From Vibrio sinaloensis (GTDB lineage Bacteria; Pseudomonadota; Gammaproteobacteria; Enterobacterales; Vibrionaceae), in assembly GCF_023195835.1 (NCBI RefSeq), contig NZ_CP096199.1:434001-498000 (forward strand): 64,000 bases of DNA, given 5' to 3'. The position numbers and the translations under genes were made by a program. This document shows, one piece after another, positions 29,063-37,848 of the stretch. The first letter of the stretch is position 1, and each line of letters starts with the position of its first letter. The notes below the pieces were generated by a model that saw nothing but the letters and a program-made list of their open reading frames with translations, was not told where the DNA came from and did not search any database.

Positions 29063-29674
29063 ATGGCTGACAAAGAGAAACTTTCAGCACTCATGGATGG
29101 AGAGTTGGTAGACAAGGCGCTAATTGTAGAATTAGAGCACGACCAACAGAGCCAGCAATCTTGGAAGCATTATCACTTGATTGGTGATGTGATGCGTGGC
29201 GATGCTCCGGAAAAGCCGGAATGGAATATTGCTGAAAGCGTCGCAATGGCTTTAGAAAACGAGCCAACGCACTCAACAGTAACTCAGTTAGAACAACATC
29301 AACGTATTGAAACTCAGCCGACTCCGGCGCAAGCGCGTCGTCAGTTACCTGCTTGGCTGAATCAGTTTGGCCAAGTGGCTATGGCTGCGTGTGTCTCTCT
29401 TGTGGTTATTTTGGGAGTGCAGCAGTACGGTGGTAGCGATGCTACAGCGCCAGAAGCTGATGCCTTGCCAGTGCTGCAGACGATTCCATTTGCGGGGAGC
29501 GCAGAGCCGGTAAGCTTGACGCGTTCTTCCGTTGAGCAGTCGAGCTCAAATGAAGCCAATGTTCAAGAGCAGCGCCGCCGCATTCATGCCATGCTGCAAG
29601 ACTACGAATTGCAACTGCGCTTAAACAGCCAGAGTATTGAGCACAGCGATAATCCTGAAACGGTAGTTGAATGA
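29063..29674 (+). CDS. rseA: Anti-sigma-E factor RseA
   Basis: A 203-residue inner-membrane protein. The cytoplasmic sigma-binding domain (KLSALMDGELVD and WKHYHLIGDVMRGD, residues 5-55), one transmembrane helix (about 105-122) and a periplasmic Gln-rich tail are in order. DegS and RseP cleave it on envelope stress to free sigma-E. The ATG at 29063 is preferred to one at 29051 because GGTGA lies 5 nt before it and nothing suitable precedes the other. It overlaps rseB by 4 bp. Confidence 0.94.
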   Translation: MADKEKLSALMDGELVDKALIVELEHDQQSQQSWKHYHLIGDVMRGDAPEKPEWNIAESVAMALENEPTHSTVTQLEQHQRIETQPTPAQARRQLPAWLNQFGQVAMAACVSLVVILGVQQYGGSDATAPEADALPVLQTIPFAGSAEPVSLTRSSVEQSSSNEANVQEQRRRIHAMLQDYELQLRLNSQSIEHSDNPETVVE

Positions 29675-30636
29675 AAAAAATTCTGATCAGTGTGCTGACA
29701 CTGTTCAGTTTGAACTCAAACTTGGCCTTTGCAGAAGAAAAAGCTGCAGAGGCTTTGTTGCTTCAAATGAACCAAGCCAGTCAGCACTTAAACTACGAAC
29801 TCTCTTACATACTGATTAAGAAAAACAGTATCGAACCTTTGCTCTATCGTCACGCTCGAGCAGACGATCAGCAGTTTGCTCATTTAGTGTATCTTAGTGG
29901 CCCGGTACGTGAAGTGATTCGTCGTGGCGACGAGGTCAGCTATATCGAACCAGGTGTAGAGCCTTTCACCATTGAGTCGGGCAATGTCGTTGCACCGACC
30001 ATTCCGCTGCTCAATTCTGATGTTGAACGTTTAAGTGACTACTACGACTTTGTACCTATGGGCCGTGCTCGCGAAGCGGGCGCCGCCTGTCACGTACTGC
30101 GCGTGGTGCCAAAAGATGGTCAACGTTATTCATACGTGCTGTGGGTTGACGAGAAGAGCAAACTGCCACTGCGCGCCGATCTCGTTGACCGAGATGGTGA
30201 AGTGCTCGAGCAGTACCGCACGATTTCTTACAGTGTAAATGATCAAATCGCCCAAGTTCTCAGTGGCTTACGTGATGTGAAATTGCCCGACGTGCTCTCT
30301 TTGCCAAAGGGTCAAGTGATGCAGTCTTATTGGACGGTAGGTTGGGTGCCCAATGGGTTCGAGGCGAAAGAGCTGAATCGCTACCGAATGAACAACACCG
30401 AACGTATGGTGGAAAGCCAGATGTATAGTGATGGTCTGTTTAGCTTCTCGGTTTACGTCTCAAACAGCGACAACTTATCGCTAAAAGGACAATTGGTTCG
30501 CCAAGGCCGCCGCACCTTACACAGTTTTGTTAAGGGAGATCGCGAGGTCTCGGTGATTGGCGATATTCCACCTTCGACCGCAAAACGTATCGCGCAGTCG
30601 GTAACCTTCAAAACGAGTCAGAGTGCCACGCAATGA
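29671..30636 (+). CDS. rseB: Sigma-E regulatory protein RseB
   Basis: A 321-residue periplasmic protein with signal peptide (MKKILISVLTLFSLNSNLAFA). RseB binds the periplasmic part of RseA and protects it from DegS; it is released by lipopolysaccharide or misfolded porins. The N-terminal LolA-like domain and the C-terminal domain with VGWVPNGFEAKELNRYRMNN (about 226-245) are visible. It overlaps rseA (4 bp) and rseC (4 bp), so all are translationally coupled. Confidence 0.95.
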   Translation: MKKILISVLTLFSLNSNLAFAEEKAAEALLLQMNQASQHLNYELSYILIKKNSIEPLLYRHARADDQQFAHLVYLSGPVREVIRRGDEVSYIEPGVEPFTIESGNVVAPTIPLLNSDVERLSDYYDFVPMGRAREAGAACHVLRVVPKDGQRYSYVLWVDEKSKLPLRADLVDRDGEVLEQYRTISYSVNDQIAQVLSGLRDVKLPDVLSLPKGQVMQSYWTVGWVPNGFEAKELNRYRMNNTERMVESQMYSDGLFSFSVYVSNSDNLSLKGQLVRQGRRTLHSFVKGDREVSVIGDIPPSTAKRIAQSVTFKTSQSATQ

Positions 30637-31103
30637 TGACGGCACTTGCAACAGTGGCCAAGGTCGAACCTAATGGCCAACAGTTTGAGGTTGAGTTGAG
30701 TTGCGATCAGCAAACCAGCTGTAGCAGCTGCTCGTCGCAAAAAAGCTGCGGTACAGGCATTGTCTCTAAAGCGGTGGGGAATAAATCGCTTAATTGGTAC
30801 TTGGTCACGGATAAAGTGGTCAAGCCCGGCCAAGTGGTTGAAATTGGTCTGCCAGAAAAGAGCGTATTGCAATCCGCTGCTTTGGTCTATTTGGTTCCCT
30901 TGTTTGCAATGATAGCCGGTGCCTTTATTGGTCAGTGGTGGCTTGCCCCTATGCTCGCCATGGGAGAGGGGCTAGTGATCGCCGTCTCGGCACTGGCGAC
31001 GTTTGCCGGTATCTTGTTCGCCAAACGATTATCCTATCAATTAGAGCAACGCTCTTCACAACAAGTCACCTTATTAAGGGTGCTGGGCGAACCAATTAGC
31101 TAG
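30633..31103 (+). CDS. rseC: Sigma-E regulatory protein RseC
   Basis: A 156-residue inner-membrane protein. The N-terminal cytoplasmic part has a cysteine cluster (CDQQTSCSSCSSQKSCGTG, about residues 24-42), and two transmembrane helices follow (about 80-125). RseC has a minor positive role in the sigma-E response and is related to the RnfE/SoxR reducing system genes in E. coli; the Cys cluster suggests redox or metal sensing (inference). Starts inside the rseB stop codon. Confidence 0.92.
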   Translation: MMTALATVAKVEPNGQQFEVELSCDQQTSCSSCSSQKSCGTGIVSKAVGNKSLNWYLVTDKVVKPGQVVEIGLPEKSVLQSAALVYLVPLFAMIAGAFIGQWWLAPMLAMGEGLVIAVSALATFAGILFAKRLSYQLEQRSSQQVTLLRVLGEPIS

Positions 31104-31230
31104 TGCGAACCGGCTAGAAATTGGGTAGAATCTGCCAACTTGAACGAAATGCCGCCATCAATGCTGACTATACTGAGCATAAAGCGCGGCTTTCTTGTCC
31201 CTATTTAAAAGAGTTTAGTCACACCAAATC

Positions 31231-33024
31231 ATGAAGCACATTCGTAACTTTTCGATTATCGCCCACATCGACCATGGTAAGTCGACCCTATCAGACCGTT
31301 TGATCCAAGTATGTGGTGGATTAAGCGACCGTGAAATGGCCGCACAGGTTCTAGACTCAATGGATCTAGAGCGTGAGCGTGGTATCACCATCAAATCACA
31401 GAGTGTGACGCTAAACTACACCGCCAAAGATGGTGAAACGTATCAGCTCAACTTCATCGATACTCCTGGACACGTAGACTTCGCCTACGAAGTTTCTCGC
31501 TCTCTAGCTGCGTGTGAAGGAGCGTTACTCGTGGTTGACGCGGGGCAGGGTGTTGAGGCTCAAACTCTTGCTAACTGTTACACGGCGATCGAAATGGATC
31601 TTGAGGTTGTGCCAATCTTGAACAAGATTGACCTACCCGCAGCCGATCCAGAGCGTGTCGCGGAAGAAATTGAAGAAATCGTTGGTATCGATGCAATGGA
31701 AGCAACCCGCTGTTCTGCGAAGACAGGCCTAGGTGTTGATGACGTTCTAGAAAACATCGTATCCGCAATCCCAGCGCCAGAAGGTGATCCGGATGGCCCG
31801 TTACAGGCGCTGATTATTGACTCTTGGTTCGATAACTACCTAGGTGTTGTGTCATTGGTGCGCATCAAAAATGGTCAGTTGAAGAAGAACGACAAGATCA
31901 AAGTGATGAGTACTGGCCAGGTTTGGGGTGTTGACCGTCTTGGTATCTTTACACCAAAACAGGTGGATACCGATATCTTGCGTACTGGCGAAGTAGGCTG
32001 GGTCGTGTGTGGTATCAAAGACATTCTAGGCGCCCCGGTTGGTGATACGCTGACGCTGGCGAAGAACGGTTGTGATAAGCCCCTGCCTGGCTTTAAGAAA
32101 GTGAAGCCGCAGGTCTATGCAGGTTTGTTCCCGGTATCCTCTGATGATTACGAGAACTTCCGTGATGCTCTGGGTAAGCTTAGCCTCAATGATGCATCAC
32201 TCTTCTACGAACCAGAAAACTCAGCGGCACTGGGTTTTGGTTTCCGCTGTGGCTTCCTTGGTATGCTGCACATGGAAATCATTCAAGAGCGATTAGAGCG
32301 TGAATACGATCTTGATCTGATCACTACCGCACCGACCGTAGTGTATGAAGTGGAAGAGACTAACGGCAACATTCTGTATGTCGATAGTCCGGCTAAACTT
32401 CCTGCCGTGAATGATATTGAAGAAATTCGTGAGCCTATCGCTCGCTGTAATATCCTAGTCCCTTCTGAGTACCTAGGTAACGTAATTACCCTGTGTGTCG
32501 AGAAACGTGGCGTTCAGGTTGACATGGTTTATCACGGCAACCAAGTGGCGGTGACCTACGATATTCCAATGGCAGAAGTGGTACTCGACTTCTTCGACCG
32601 TCTGAAATCGACGTCTCGTGGTTACGCATCACTTGATTACAACTTCCAGCGTTTTGAAGCGTCTAAGATGGTTCGTGTTGATGTCTTGCTTAACGGCGAC
32701 ACCGTTGATGCACTGGCGATGATTACTCACAAAGATCAGGCCCAGACTCGTGGTCGTCAGTTGGTCGAGAAGATGAAAGAGTTTATTCCTCGTCAGATGT
32801 TCGACATTGCTATTCAGGCGGCGATCGGTAACCACATTATCGCTCGTTCAACCGTAAAACAGCTACGTAAGAACGTAATTGCCAAATGTTACGGTGGTGA
32901 CGTGAGCCGTAAGAAGAAACTACTGAAGAAGCAGAAAGAAGGTAAAAAACGTATGAAGCAGATCGGTAACGTTGAGCTGCCTCAAGAAGCCTTCCTAGCA
33001 ATCCTTCACGTAGGAAAAGATTAA
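31231..33024 (+). CDS. lepA: Elongation factor 4
   Basis: A 597-residue translational GTPase (599 in E. coli) that binds ribosomes and acts in ribosome biogenesis/back-translocation. The G1 motif AHIDHGKST (residues 11-19), DTPGHVDF (about 77-84) and NKID (about 131-134) are intact. The LepA-specific C-terminal domain ends with [20 protein letters not shown]. Followed by a palindromic repeat and lepB, the usual lepA-lepB order. Confidence 0.98.
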   Translation: MKHIRNFSIIAHIDHGKSTLSDRLIQVCGGLSDREMAAQVLDSMDLERERGITIKSQSVTLNYTAKDGETYQLNFIDTPGHVDFAYEVSRSLAACEGALLVVDAGQGVEAQTLANCYTAIEMDLEVVPILNKIDLPAADPERVAEEIEEIVGIDAMEATRCSAKTGLGVDDVLENIVSAIPAPEGDPDGPLQALIIDSWFDNYLGVVSLVRIKNGQLKKNDKIKVMSTGQVWGVDRLGIFTPKQVDTDILRTGEVGWVVCGIKDILGAPVGDTLTLAKNGCDKPLPGFKKVKPQVYAGLFPVSSDDYENFRDALGKLSLNDASLFYEPENSAALGFGFRCGFLGMLHMEIIQERLEREYDLDLITTAPTVVYEVEETNGNILYVDSPAKLPAVNDIEEIREPIARCNILVPSEYLGNVITLCVEKRGVQVDMVYHGNQVAVTYDIPMAEVVLDFFDRLKSTSRGYASLDYNFQRFEASKMVRVDVLLNGDTVDALAMITHKDQAQTRGRQLVEKMKEFIPRQMFDIAIQAAIGNHIIARSTVKQLRKNVIAKCYGGDVSRKKKLLKKQKEGKKRMKQIGNVELPQEAFLAILHVGKD

Positions 33025-33031
33025 TCCCTGT

Positions 33032-33158
33032 CATATTTGGCGCTACAGCGTTGTTGCCAGCGCAAACTCACCGGTTCGCCGGCCGCCCTAATCACATAGA
33101 ACCTCTATGCTCATAGGGCTGAGTTTGCTTGACGCCTAGCTGTAACACCAACTATTTA
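33032..33158. repeat. Palindromic intergenic element, copy 1 (lepA-lepB)
   Basis: An approximately 127-bp imperfect palindrome: TTGG...TACAGC at the left matches GCTGTAACACCAA at the right, GCGCAAACTCA pairs with TGAGTTTGC, and the centre is CTATGCTCATAG. It shares arms and centre with the element at 34147-34250, so the two are members of one family. It fills most of the 217-bp lepA-lepB gap and has no ORF. Confidence 0.8.
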
Positions 33159-33241
33159 AGGGATTGCTCTAAGCAAGTTTTATTGGCAAGTGGAAGGGTT
33201 TCGGCTCTTTCACTTTCGTATTTTTGAGATAAGGGAAGTCA

Positions 33242-34138
33242 ATGGCGAATACATTTTCACTCATCCTAGTCATCGTAACCTTAGTAACCGGCGTGGTCTG
33301 GGTACTAGAAAAGTTGGTGTTTGCTAAAAAGCGCCAGCAAAAGGTGGCGGACGTTGAGGCGCAAACGAATGGTTTAGATGCCGCACTGGTCGAGAAAGTG
33401 AAGACGCAACCTTGGTGGATCGAGAACAGTGTGTCCATTTTCCCGGTGATTGCTGCGGTATTGGTATTGCGCTCTTTTATTTATGAGCCGTTTCAAATAC
33501 CGTCAGGCTCAATGATGCCCACCTTACTGGTCGGGGATTTTATCTTAGTTGAGAAATACGCTTATGGCTTGAAAGATCCGGTATGGCGAACTCAATTGGT
33601 TGAAACCGGCAAGCCTGAGCGTGGTGACATTGTTGTGTTTAAATACCCGCCACAACCAAGTATTGACTACATTAAACGCGTCGTAGGGCTTCCGGGCGAC
33701 ACCGTACGCTACAACAGCAAAAAAGAGATCTGCATTCAGTCTGCCGGCGACAGTACATGCCAACCGGTCAAACTATCGAATGTGGAAGAGAGCCAATTTA
33801 TCCAAAATGGTATCCCAATGATTCAGTTGGATGAAAAATTGGGAGAGGTGGGCCATCAAATCTTGGTCAATCCACTTCGTCGTGACCGTGTTGAGCTTTA
33901 TCAGCCACGTAATGGTGTCAATGAGTGGGTAGTACCACAAGGTCAGTACTTTGTGATGGGCGATAACCGTGACAATAGTGCAGACAGTCGCTACTGGGGC
34001 TTTGTTCCAGAAGCTAACCTAGTCGGAAAAGCCGTGGCTATCTGGATAAGCTTTGAGTTTGAACGAGATAGCGACAGCGTGCTACCGTCTTGGATCCCAA
34101 CTGGTGTTAGGTTTAACCGCATCGGTGGTATTAACTAA
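33242..34138 (+). CDS. lepB: Signal peptidase I
   Basis: A 298-residue membrane protease that cleaves signal peptides of Sec and Tat substrates. Two N-terminal transmembrane helices (about residues 4-22 and 62-80) are followed by the catalytic Ser region PSGSMMPTLLVGDF (about 88-101), the KRVVGLPGD lysine region (about 145-153) and GDNRDNSADSR (about 239-249). The GFVPEANLVGKA motif near residue 258 is also present. The gene is flanked on both sides by copies of the same palindromic repeat. Confidence 0.97.
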   Translation: MANTFSLILVIVTLVTGVVWVLEKLVFAKKRQQKVADVEAQTNGLDAALVEKVKTQPWWIENSVSIFPVIAAVLVLRSFIYEPFQIPSGSMMPTLLVGDFILVEKYAYGLKDPVWRTQLVETGKPERGDIVVFKYPPQPSIDYIKRVVGLPGDTVRYNSKKEICIQSAGDSTCQPVKLSNVEESQFIQNGIPMIQLDEKLGEVGHQILVNPLRRDRVELYQPRNGVNEWVVPQGQYFVMGDNRDNSADSRYWGFVPEANLVGKAVAIWISFEFERDSDSVLPSWIPTGVRFNRIGGIN

Positions 34139-34146
34139 ATTCTCTT

Positions 34147-34250
34147 CATATTTGAAGCTTTAGCCTGGTTGGCTGCGTAAGTTCACCGAAGCATACCTAT
34201 GCTCATAGATCTGAACTTATTTGGCCGCTTGGCTACTACGCCATTATTTT
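34147..34250. repeat. Palindromic intergenic element, copy 2 (lepB-rnc)
   Basis: An approximately 104-bp imperfect palindrome sharing with copy 1 the left start CATATTTG, the block GTTGGC/GCC-GC, TCACCG and the centre CTATGCTCATAG, and a right end containing CATTATTTT. The arms GTAAGTTCA and TGAACTTAT are inverted. It fills the 140-bp lepB-rnc gap. Confidence 0.78.
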
Positions 34251-34278
34251 GAGAATGTAATCAAATGAATGAGAGAGC

Positions 34279-34956
34279 ATGAATTCTCCTATTGCAAAAC
34301 TAGAGAAAAGGCTCGGCTATCAGTTTAATGATGCAGAGCTGATCAGTTTAGCGCTGACACATCGTAGCGCTAATGGAAAACATAACGAACGTCTTGAATT
34401 TCTGGGCGATTCAATTTTAAGTTTTGTCATTGCTGATGATCTTTATCACCGTTTCCCCAAAGTTAATGAGGGCGACATGAGCCGTATGCGCGCGACATTA
34501 GTTCGTGGTAATACGCTCGCAGAACTAGGTCGTGAATTCGAACTAGGAGATCACTTAAAATTAGGTCCAGGTGAATTAAAAAGCGGTGGTTTCCGTCGTG
34601 ATTCCATTCTCGCTGACGCGGTGGAAGCGATCATCGGTGCCATCTATCTCGATAGCGATATCGAGGTGGTCAGAGGCATTATTTTGAGCTGGTACCAGAC
34701 GCGCTTAGATGCGATTAAGCCTGGTGTTTCGCAAAAAGATCCTAAAACACGCTTGCAGGAATTTTTGCAAGGGCGAAGAAAACCACTGCCCGCTTACACA
34801 GTGACTAATATTAAAGGTGAAGCACACAACCAAGAGTTTACGGTTTCGTGTGATGTAGCAGGTATTGGACAACCTGTTATTGGTAAAGGCACCAGCCGCC
34901 GCAAGGCAGAACAAGCGGCTGCAGAATTAGCACTAGAGCAATTGACCAATGACTGA
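34279..34956 (+). CDS. rnc: Ribonuclease III
   Basis: A 225-residue double-strand-specific endoribonuclease (226 in E. coli) that processes rRNA and many mRNAs. The catalytic signature [12 protein letters not shown] (about residues 38-49), the second acidic site [13 protein letters not shown] (about 114-126), and the C-terminal dsRBD ([29 protein letters not shown]) are intact. Its last 8 bp overlap the start of era, so the two are co-translated. Confidence 0.98.
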   Translation: MNSPIAKLEKRLGYQFNDAELISLALTHRSANGKHNERLEFLGDSILSFVIADDLYHRFPKVNEGDMSRMRATLVRGNTLAELGREFELGDHLKLGPGELKSGGFRRDSILADAVEAIIGAIYLDSDIEVVRGIILSWYQTRLDAIKPGVSQKDPKTRLQEFLQGRRKPLPAYTVTNIKGEAHNQEFTVSCDVAGIGQPVIGKGTSRRKAEQAAAELALEQLTND

Positions 34957-35926
34957 TTCAACGGATAACAACGATTTTGATATCGACGCGTTTTTCTCGT
35001 CGAACAACGAACAGCCTAGCTCTCCAGAAAACCAGCATTGTGGTTTTGTGGCGATTGTTGGCCGTCCTAATGTGGGTAAGTCGACCTTACTGAACCGTAT
35101 CCTCGGGCAGAAAATTTCGATCACCTCACGTAAACCGCAGACCACGCGTCACCGTATTATGGGTGTCGATACCGAAGGCGACTATCAAGCGATTTATGTT
35201 GATACTCCTGGTCTGCACATTGAAGAGAAGCGTGCCATCAACCGCTTGATGAACCGCGCCGCGAACTCATCACTGAGCGATGTGAACTTGGTACTATTTT
35301 TGGTTGATGGAACCCATTGGACAGCAGACGATGAGATGGTGCTCACTAAGCTGCAGAAGTCGAACTTCCCAGTCGTGTTGTGTGTCAATAAAGTTGATAA
35401 CGTTGCCGACCGCAACGAAGTGATGCTGCACATGATGGAGATGTCGAAAAAGATGGACTTCGTCGATGTGGTGCCTATTTCTGCGAAACACGGTAAGAAT
35501 ATCGATGTGCTACGCAAACACGTGCGAGAGCATCTGCCTAAAGCGACGCACCACTTCCCGGAAGAGTACGTCACCGATCGCTCACAGCGTTTTATGGCCT
35601 CTGAAATTGTGCGTGAAAAACTGATGCGTTTTACCGGTGAAGAGTTGCCTTATTCGGTGACGGTTGAAATCGAACGTTTTGATTACAACCCAGACACAGA
35701 CGGCTTCCACATCAATGCGTTGATTTTGGTCGAACGCAGCGGACAGAAGAAAATGGTCATCGGAAAAGGCGGTGAAAAAATCAAAACCATTGGCCGCGAG
35801 GCGCGTCTAGATATGGAAGAGTTGTTTGGCCGTAAGGTGTACCTAGAAACCTGGGTGAAAGTGAAATCAGGTTGGGCAGACGATGAGCGTGCACTGCGTT
35901 CACTGGGATACATCGACGATCTTTAA
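34949..35926 (+). CDS. era: GTPase Era
   Basis: A 325-residue GTPase required for 16S maturation and 30S assembly. G1 GRPNVGKST (about residues 38-46), the G3 DTPG (about 84-87) and NKVD (about 149-152) are visible, followed by a C-terminal KH RNA-binding domain with [17 protein letters not shown] (about 271-287). Compared with E. coli (301 residues) there is a 25-residue acidic N-terminal extension, common in vibrios. Overlaps rnc by 8 bp; terminator at 35968. Confidence 0.97.
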   Translation: MTDSTDNNDFDIDAFFSSNNEQPSSPENQHCGFVAIVGRPNVGKSTLLNRILGQKISITSRKPQTTRHRIMGVDTEGDYQAIYVDTPGLHIEEKRAINRLMNRAANSSLSDVNLVLFLVDGTHWTADDEMVLTKLQKSNFPVVLCVNKVDNVADRNEVMLHMMEMSKKMDFVDVVPISAKHGKNIDVLRKHVREHLPKATHHFPEEYVTDRSQRFMASEIVREKLMRFTGEELPYSVTVEIERFDYNPDTDGFHINALILVERSGQKKMVIGKGGEKIKTIGREARLDMEELFGRKVYLETWVKVKSGWADDERALRSLGYIDDL

Positions 35927-35967
35927 CCTGAGAGAGGCATGACGCTTCGCTCCCCGAGTGACAATCA

Positions 35968-35991
35968 AAGGAGCCTATTGGCTCCTTTTTT
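35968..35991 (+). terminator. Terminator after era
   Basis: AAAGGAGCC pairs with GGCTCCTTT around TATT and is followed by T residues, 40 bp after era and 15 bp before recO. It would partly separate rnc-era from recO-pdxJ-acpS. Confidence 0.88.
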
Positions 35992-36006
35992 CGACTAGAA
36001 GGTTTT

Positions 36007-36729
36007 ATGTCATCAGAAGGCTTACAGCGCTGCTTTGTGCTGCACAGGCGACCGTACAGCGAGTCGAGCCTGATCTTGGATGTCTTTAGCGAAGAGTATG
36101 GCCGTGTGACCTTGATGTCGAAAGGGGCACGCAGTAAGCGATCCAACTTAAAAGGGGCGCTACAACCTTTTACCCCTTTGTTGCTCAAGTGGTCCGGCAA
36201 CAGCTCGATGAAAACCCTCAGGCAGGCAGAGCCCATCAGTTTGGGATTGCCTCTGACCGGGATTAACCTCTATTCAGCCATGTATGTCAATGAGTTACTG
36301 GGTCGGGTGCTGATGGCGGAAGTGGCGATGCCTGCTCTGTTTCATGACTATTTGCATGCTCTGACTGAGCTGGCTCAAAGTGACAACCCAGAGCCGGCAC
36401 TGCGCCGGTTTGAGCTCGCGCTATTGTCGGCGCTGGGTTATGGGGTCGACTTTATGCACTGCGCTGGAACGGGAGAGCCGATTGACCCTAACATGACCTA
36501 TCGCTATCGAGAACAGAAAGGTTTTATCGCATCGGTGCGCCATGACAATCTGACCTTTGTCGGTGACGAACTGATTGCTATTAGCGAGCGTCGCTTTACA
36601 ACAAAAGAGCAACTTAAAGCGGCAAAACGCTTTACACGTATAGCCTTAAAGCCGTATCTTGGCGGCAAACCATTAAAAAGCAGGGAACTCTTTCTTAGTA
36701 TGATTCCCAAACGGAGTATTGGAAAATGA
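36007..36729 (+). CDS. recO: DNA repair protein RecO
   Basis: A 240-residue recombination mediator (242 in E. coli) that loads RecA with RecR. The N-terminal OB-fold start ([20 protein letters not shown], about residues 8-27) and helical C-terminal domain are visible; like E. coli RecO it lacks the zinc-finger cysteines of other orthologues. It overlaps pdxJ by 4 bp (ATGA), so they are coupled. Confidence 0.96.
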   Translation: MSSEGLQRCFVLHRRPYSESSLILDVFSEEYGRVTLMSKGARSKRSNLKGALQPFTPLLLKWSGNSSMKTLRQAEPISLGLPLTGINLYSAMYVNELLGRVLMAEVAMPALFHDYLHALTELAQSDNPEPALRRFELALLSALGYGVDFMHCAGTGEPIDPNMTYRYREQKGFIASVRHDNLTFVGDELIAISERRFTTKEQLKAAKRFTRIALKPYLGGKPLKSRELFLSMIPKRSIGK

Positions 36730-37457
36730 GCTCAATTTACCTAGGTGTAAACATCGACCATATCGCGACACTGCGCAATGCACGTGGGACTAAGTATCCT
36801 GACCCAGTTCATGCGGCTGAGATTGCTGAGCGTGCCGGCGCGGATGGAATCACAATCCACCTTCGTGAAGATCGTCGTCATATCAAAGATCGCGATGTAC
36901 GTATTCTACGTGAAACGCTGCAAACACGAATGAACTTAGAGATGGCCGTCACCGACGAAATGGTCGAAATTGCGCTGAAGACAAAGCCCGAGTACGTTTG
37001 CTTAGTGCCAGAAAAGCGTGAAGAGCTGACCACTGAAGGCGGTTTGGATGTAGCAGGGCACTTAGACAAAGTGAAAGCGGCAACCCAACGGCTGGCAGAG
37101 GCGGGCATCAAGGTGTCGCTATTTATCGATGCGGATCGTGAACAGATTGATGCGGCTAAAGCGTGTGGTGCGCCATTTATTGAGTTGCACACCGGTCACT
37201 ATGCCGACGCCGAAACTGAGCTGGATCAGCAAAATGAACTCAAGAAGATTGCTGCCGGCGCAAGCTATGCAGCGGATCTTGGTATTACCGTCAATGCAGG
37301 TCATGGCCTGACTTACCATAATGTCGCACCGATTGCTGCGATTCCTGAGATCTTTGAGCTCAACATCGGCCACTCTATTATTGGTCGTGCGGTGTTTGAT
37401 GGGCTTGAAAAAGCCGTGGCGGATATGAAAGCCATTATGGTTGAAGCGCGTCGTTAA
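36726..37457 (+). CDS. pdxJ: Pyridoxine 5'-phosphate synthase
   Basis: A 243-residue TIM-barrel enzyme, same length as E. coli PdxJ, that joins 3-amino-2-oxopropyl phosphate and deoxyxylulose 5-phosphate in vitamin B6 synthesis. [17 protein letters not shown] (residues 6-22) and the HLREDRRHI motif (about 46-54) are diagnostic. It overlaps recO by 4 bp and is followed by acpS 2 bp later. Confidence 0.98.
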   Translation: MSSIYLGVNIDHIATLRNARGTKYPDPVHAAEIAERAGADGITIHLREDRRHIKDRDVRILRETLQTRMNLEMAVTDEMVEIALKTKPEYVCLVPEKREELTTEGGLDVAGHLDKVKAATQRLAEAGIKVSLFIDADREQIDAAKACGAPFIELHTGHYADAETELDQQNELKKIAAGASYAADLGITVNAGHGLTYHNVAPIAAIPEIFELNIGHSIIGRAVFDGLEKAVADMKAIMVEARR

Positions 37458-37459
37458 TT

Positions 37460-37840
37460 ATGGCGATCGTCGGCTTAGGAACGGATATTGCTGAAATCGA
37501 GCGAGTGGAGAAAGCCCTCGCTCGTAGTGGTGAGCCGTTTGCCAAACGTATTTTGACCGAGGCCGAATGGTCTAGGTTCAGTGAAATTAAGCAGCAAGGG
37601 CGTTTTCTTGCTAAACGCTTTGCCGCTAAAGAGGCTGCGTCTAAAGCGCTTGGCACCGGGATTGCTGCTGGAGTGACCTTTCAGGACTTTGAAGTCACCA
37701 ATGACGAGTTTGGCAAACCCTTGTTGAGCTTATCTGGGCAAGCACAGCATATCGCCGAGCAACAGCAGGTGGCGAGTATTCACCTGTCTATCTCAGACGA
37801 GCGCCACTACGCAGTGGCGACGGTAATCTTAGAGAGTTAA
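37460..37840 (+). CDS. acpS: Holo-[acyl-carrier-protein] synthase
   Basis: A 126-residue enzyme that transfers the phosphopantetheine group of CoA to acyl carrier protein. [16 protein letters not shown] (residues 5-20) provides the metal-binding Asp and [14 protein letters not shown] (about 53-66) the second conserved motif. It starts 2 bp after pdxJ and completes the recO-pdxJ-acpS group. Stop codon is 9 bp from the barA stop; an inverted repeat TTAGAGAG/CTCTCTAA (37829-37860) covers both stops. Confidence 0.97.
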   Translation: MAIVGLGTDIAEIERVEKALARSGEPFAKRILTEAEWSRFSEIKQQGRFLAKRFAAKEAASKALGTGIAAGVTFQDFEVTNDEFGKPLLSLSGQAQHIAEQQQVASIHLSISDERHYAVATVILES

Positions 37841-37848
37841 TCTCGCAC

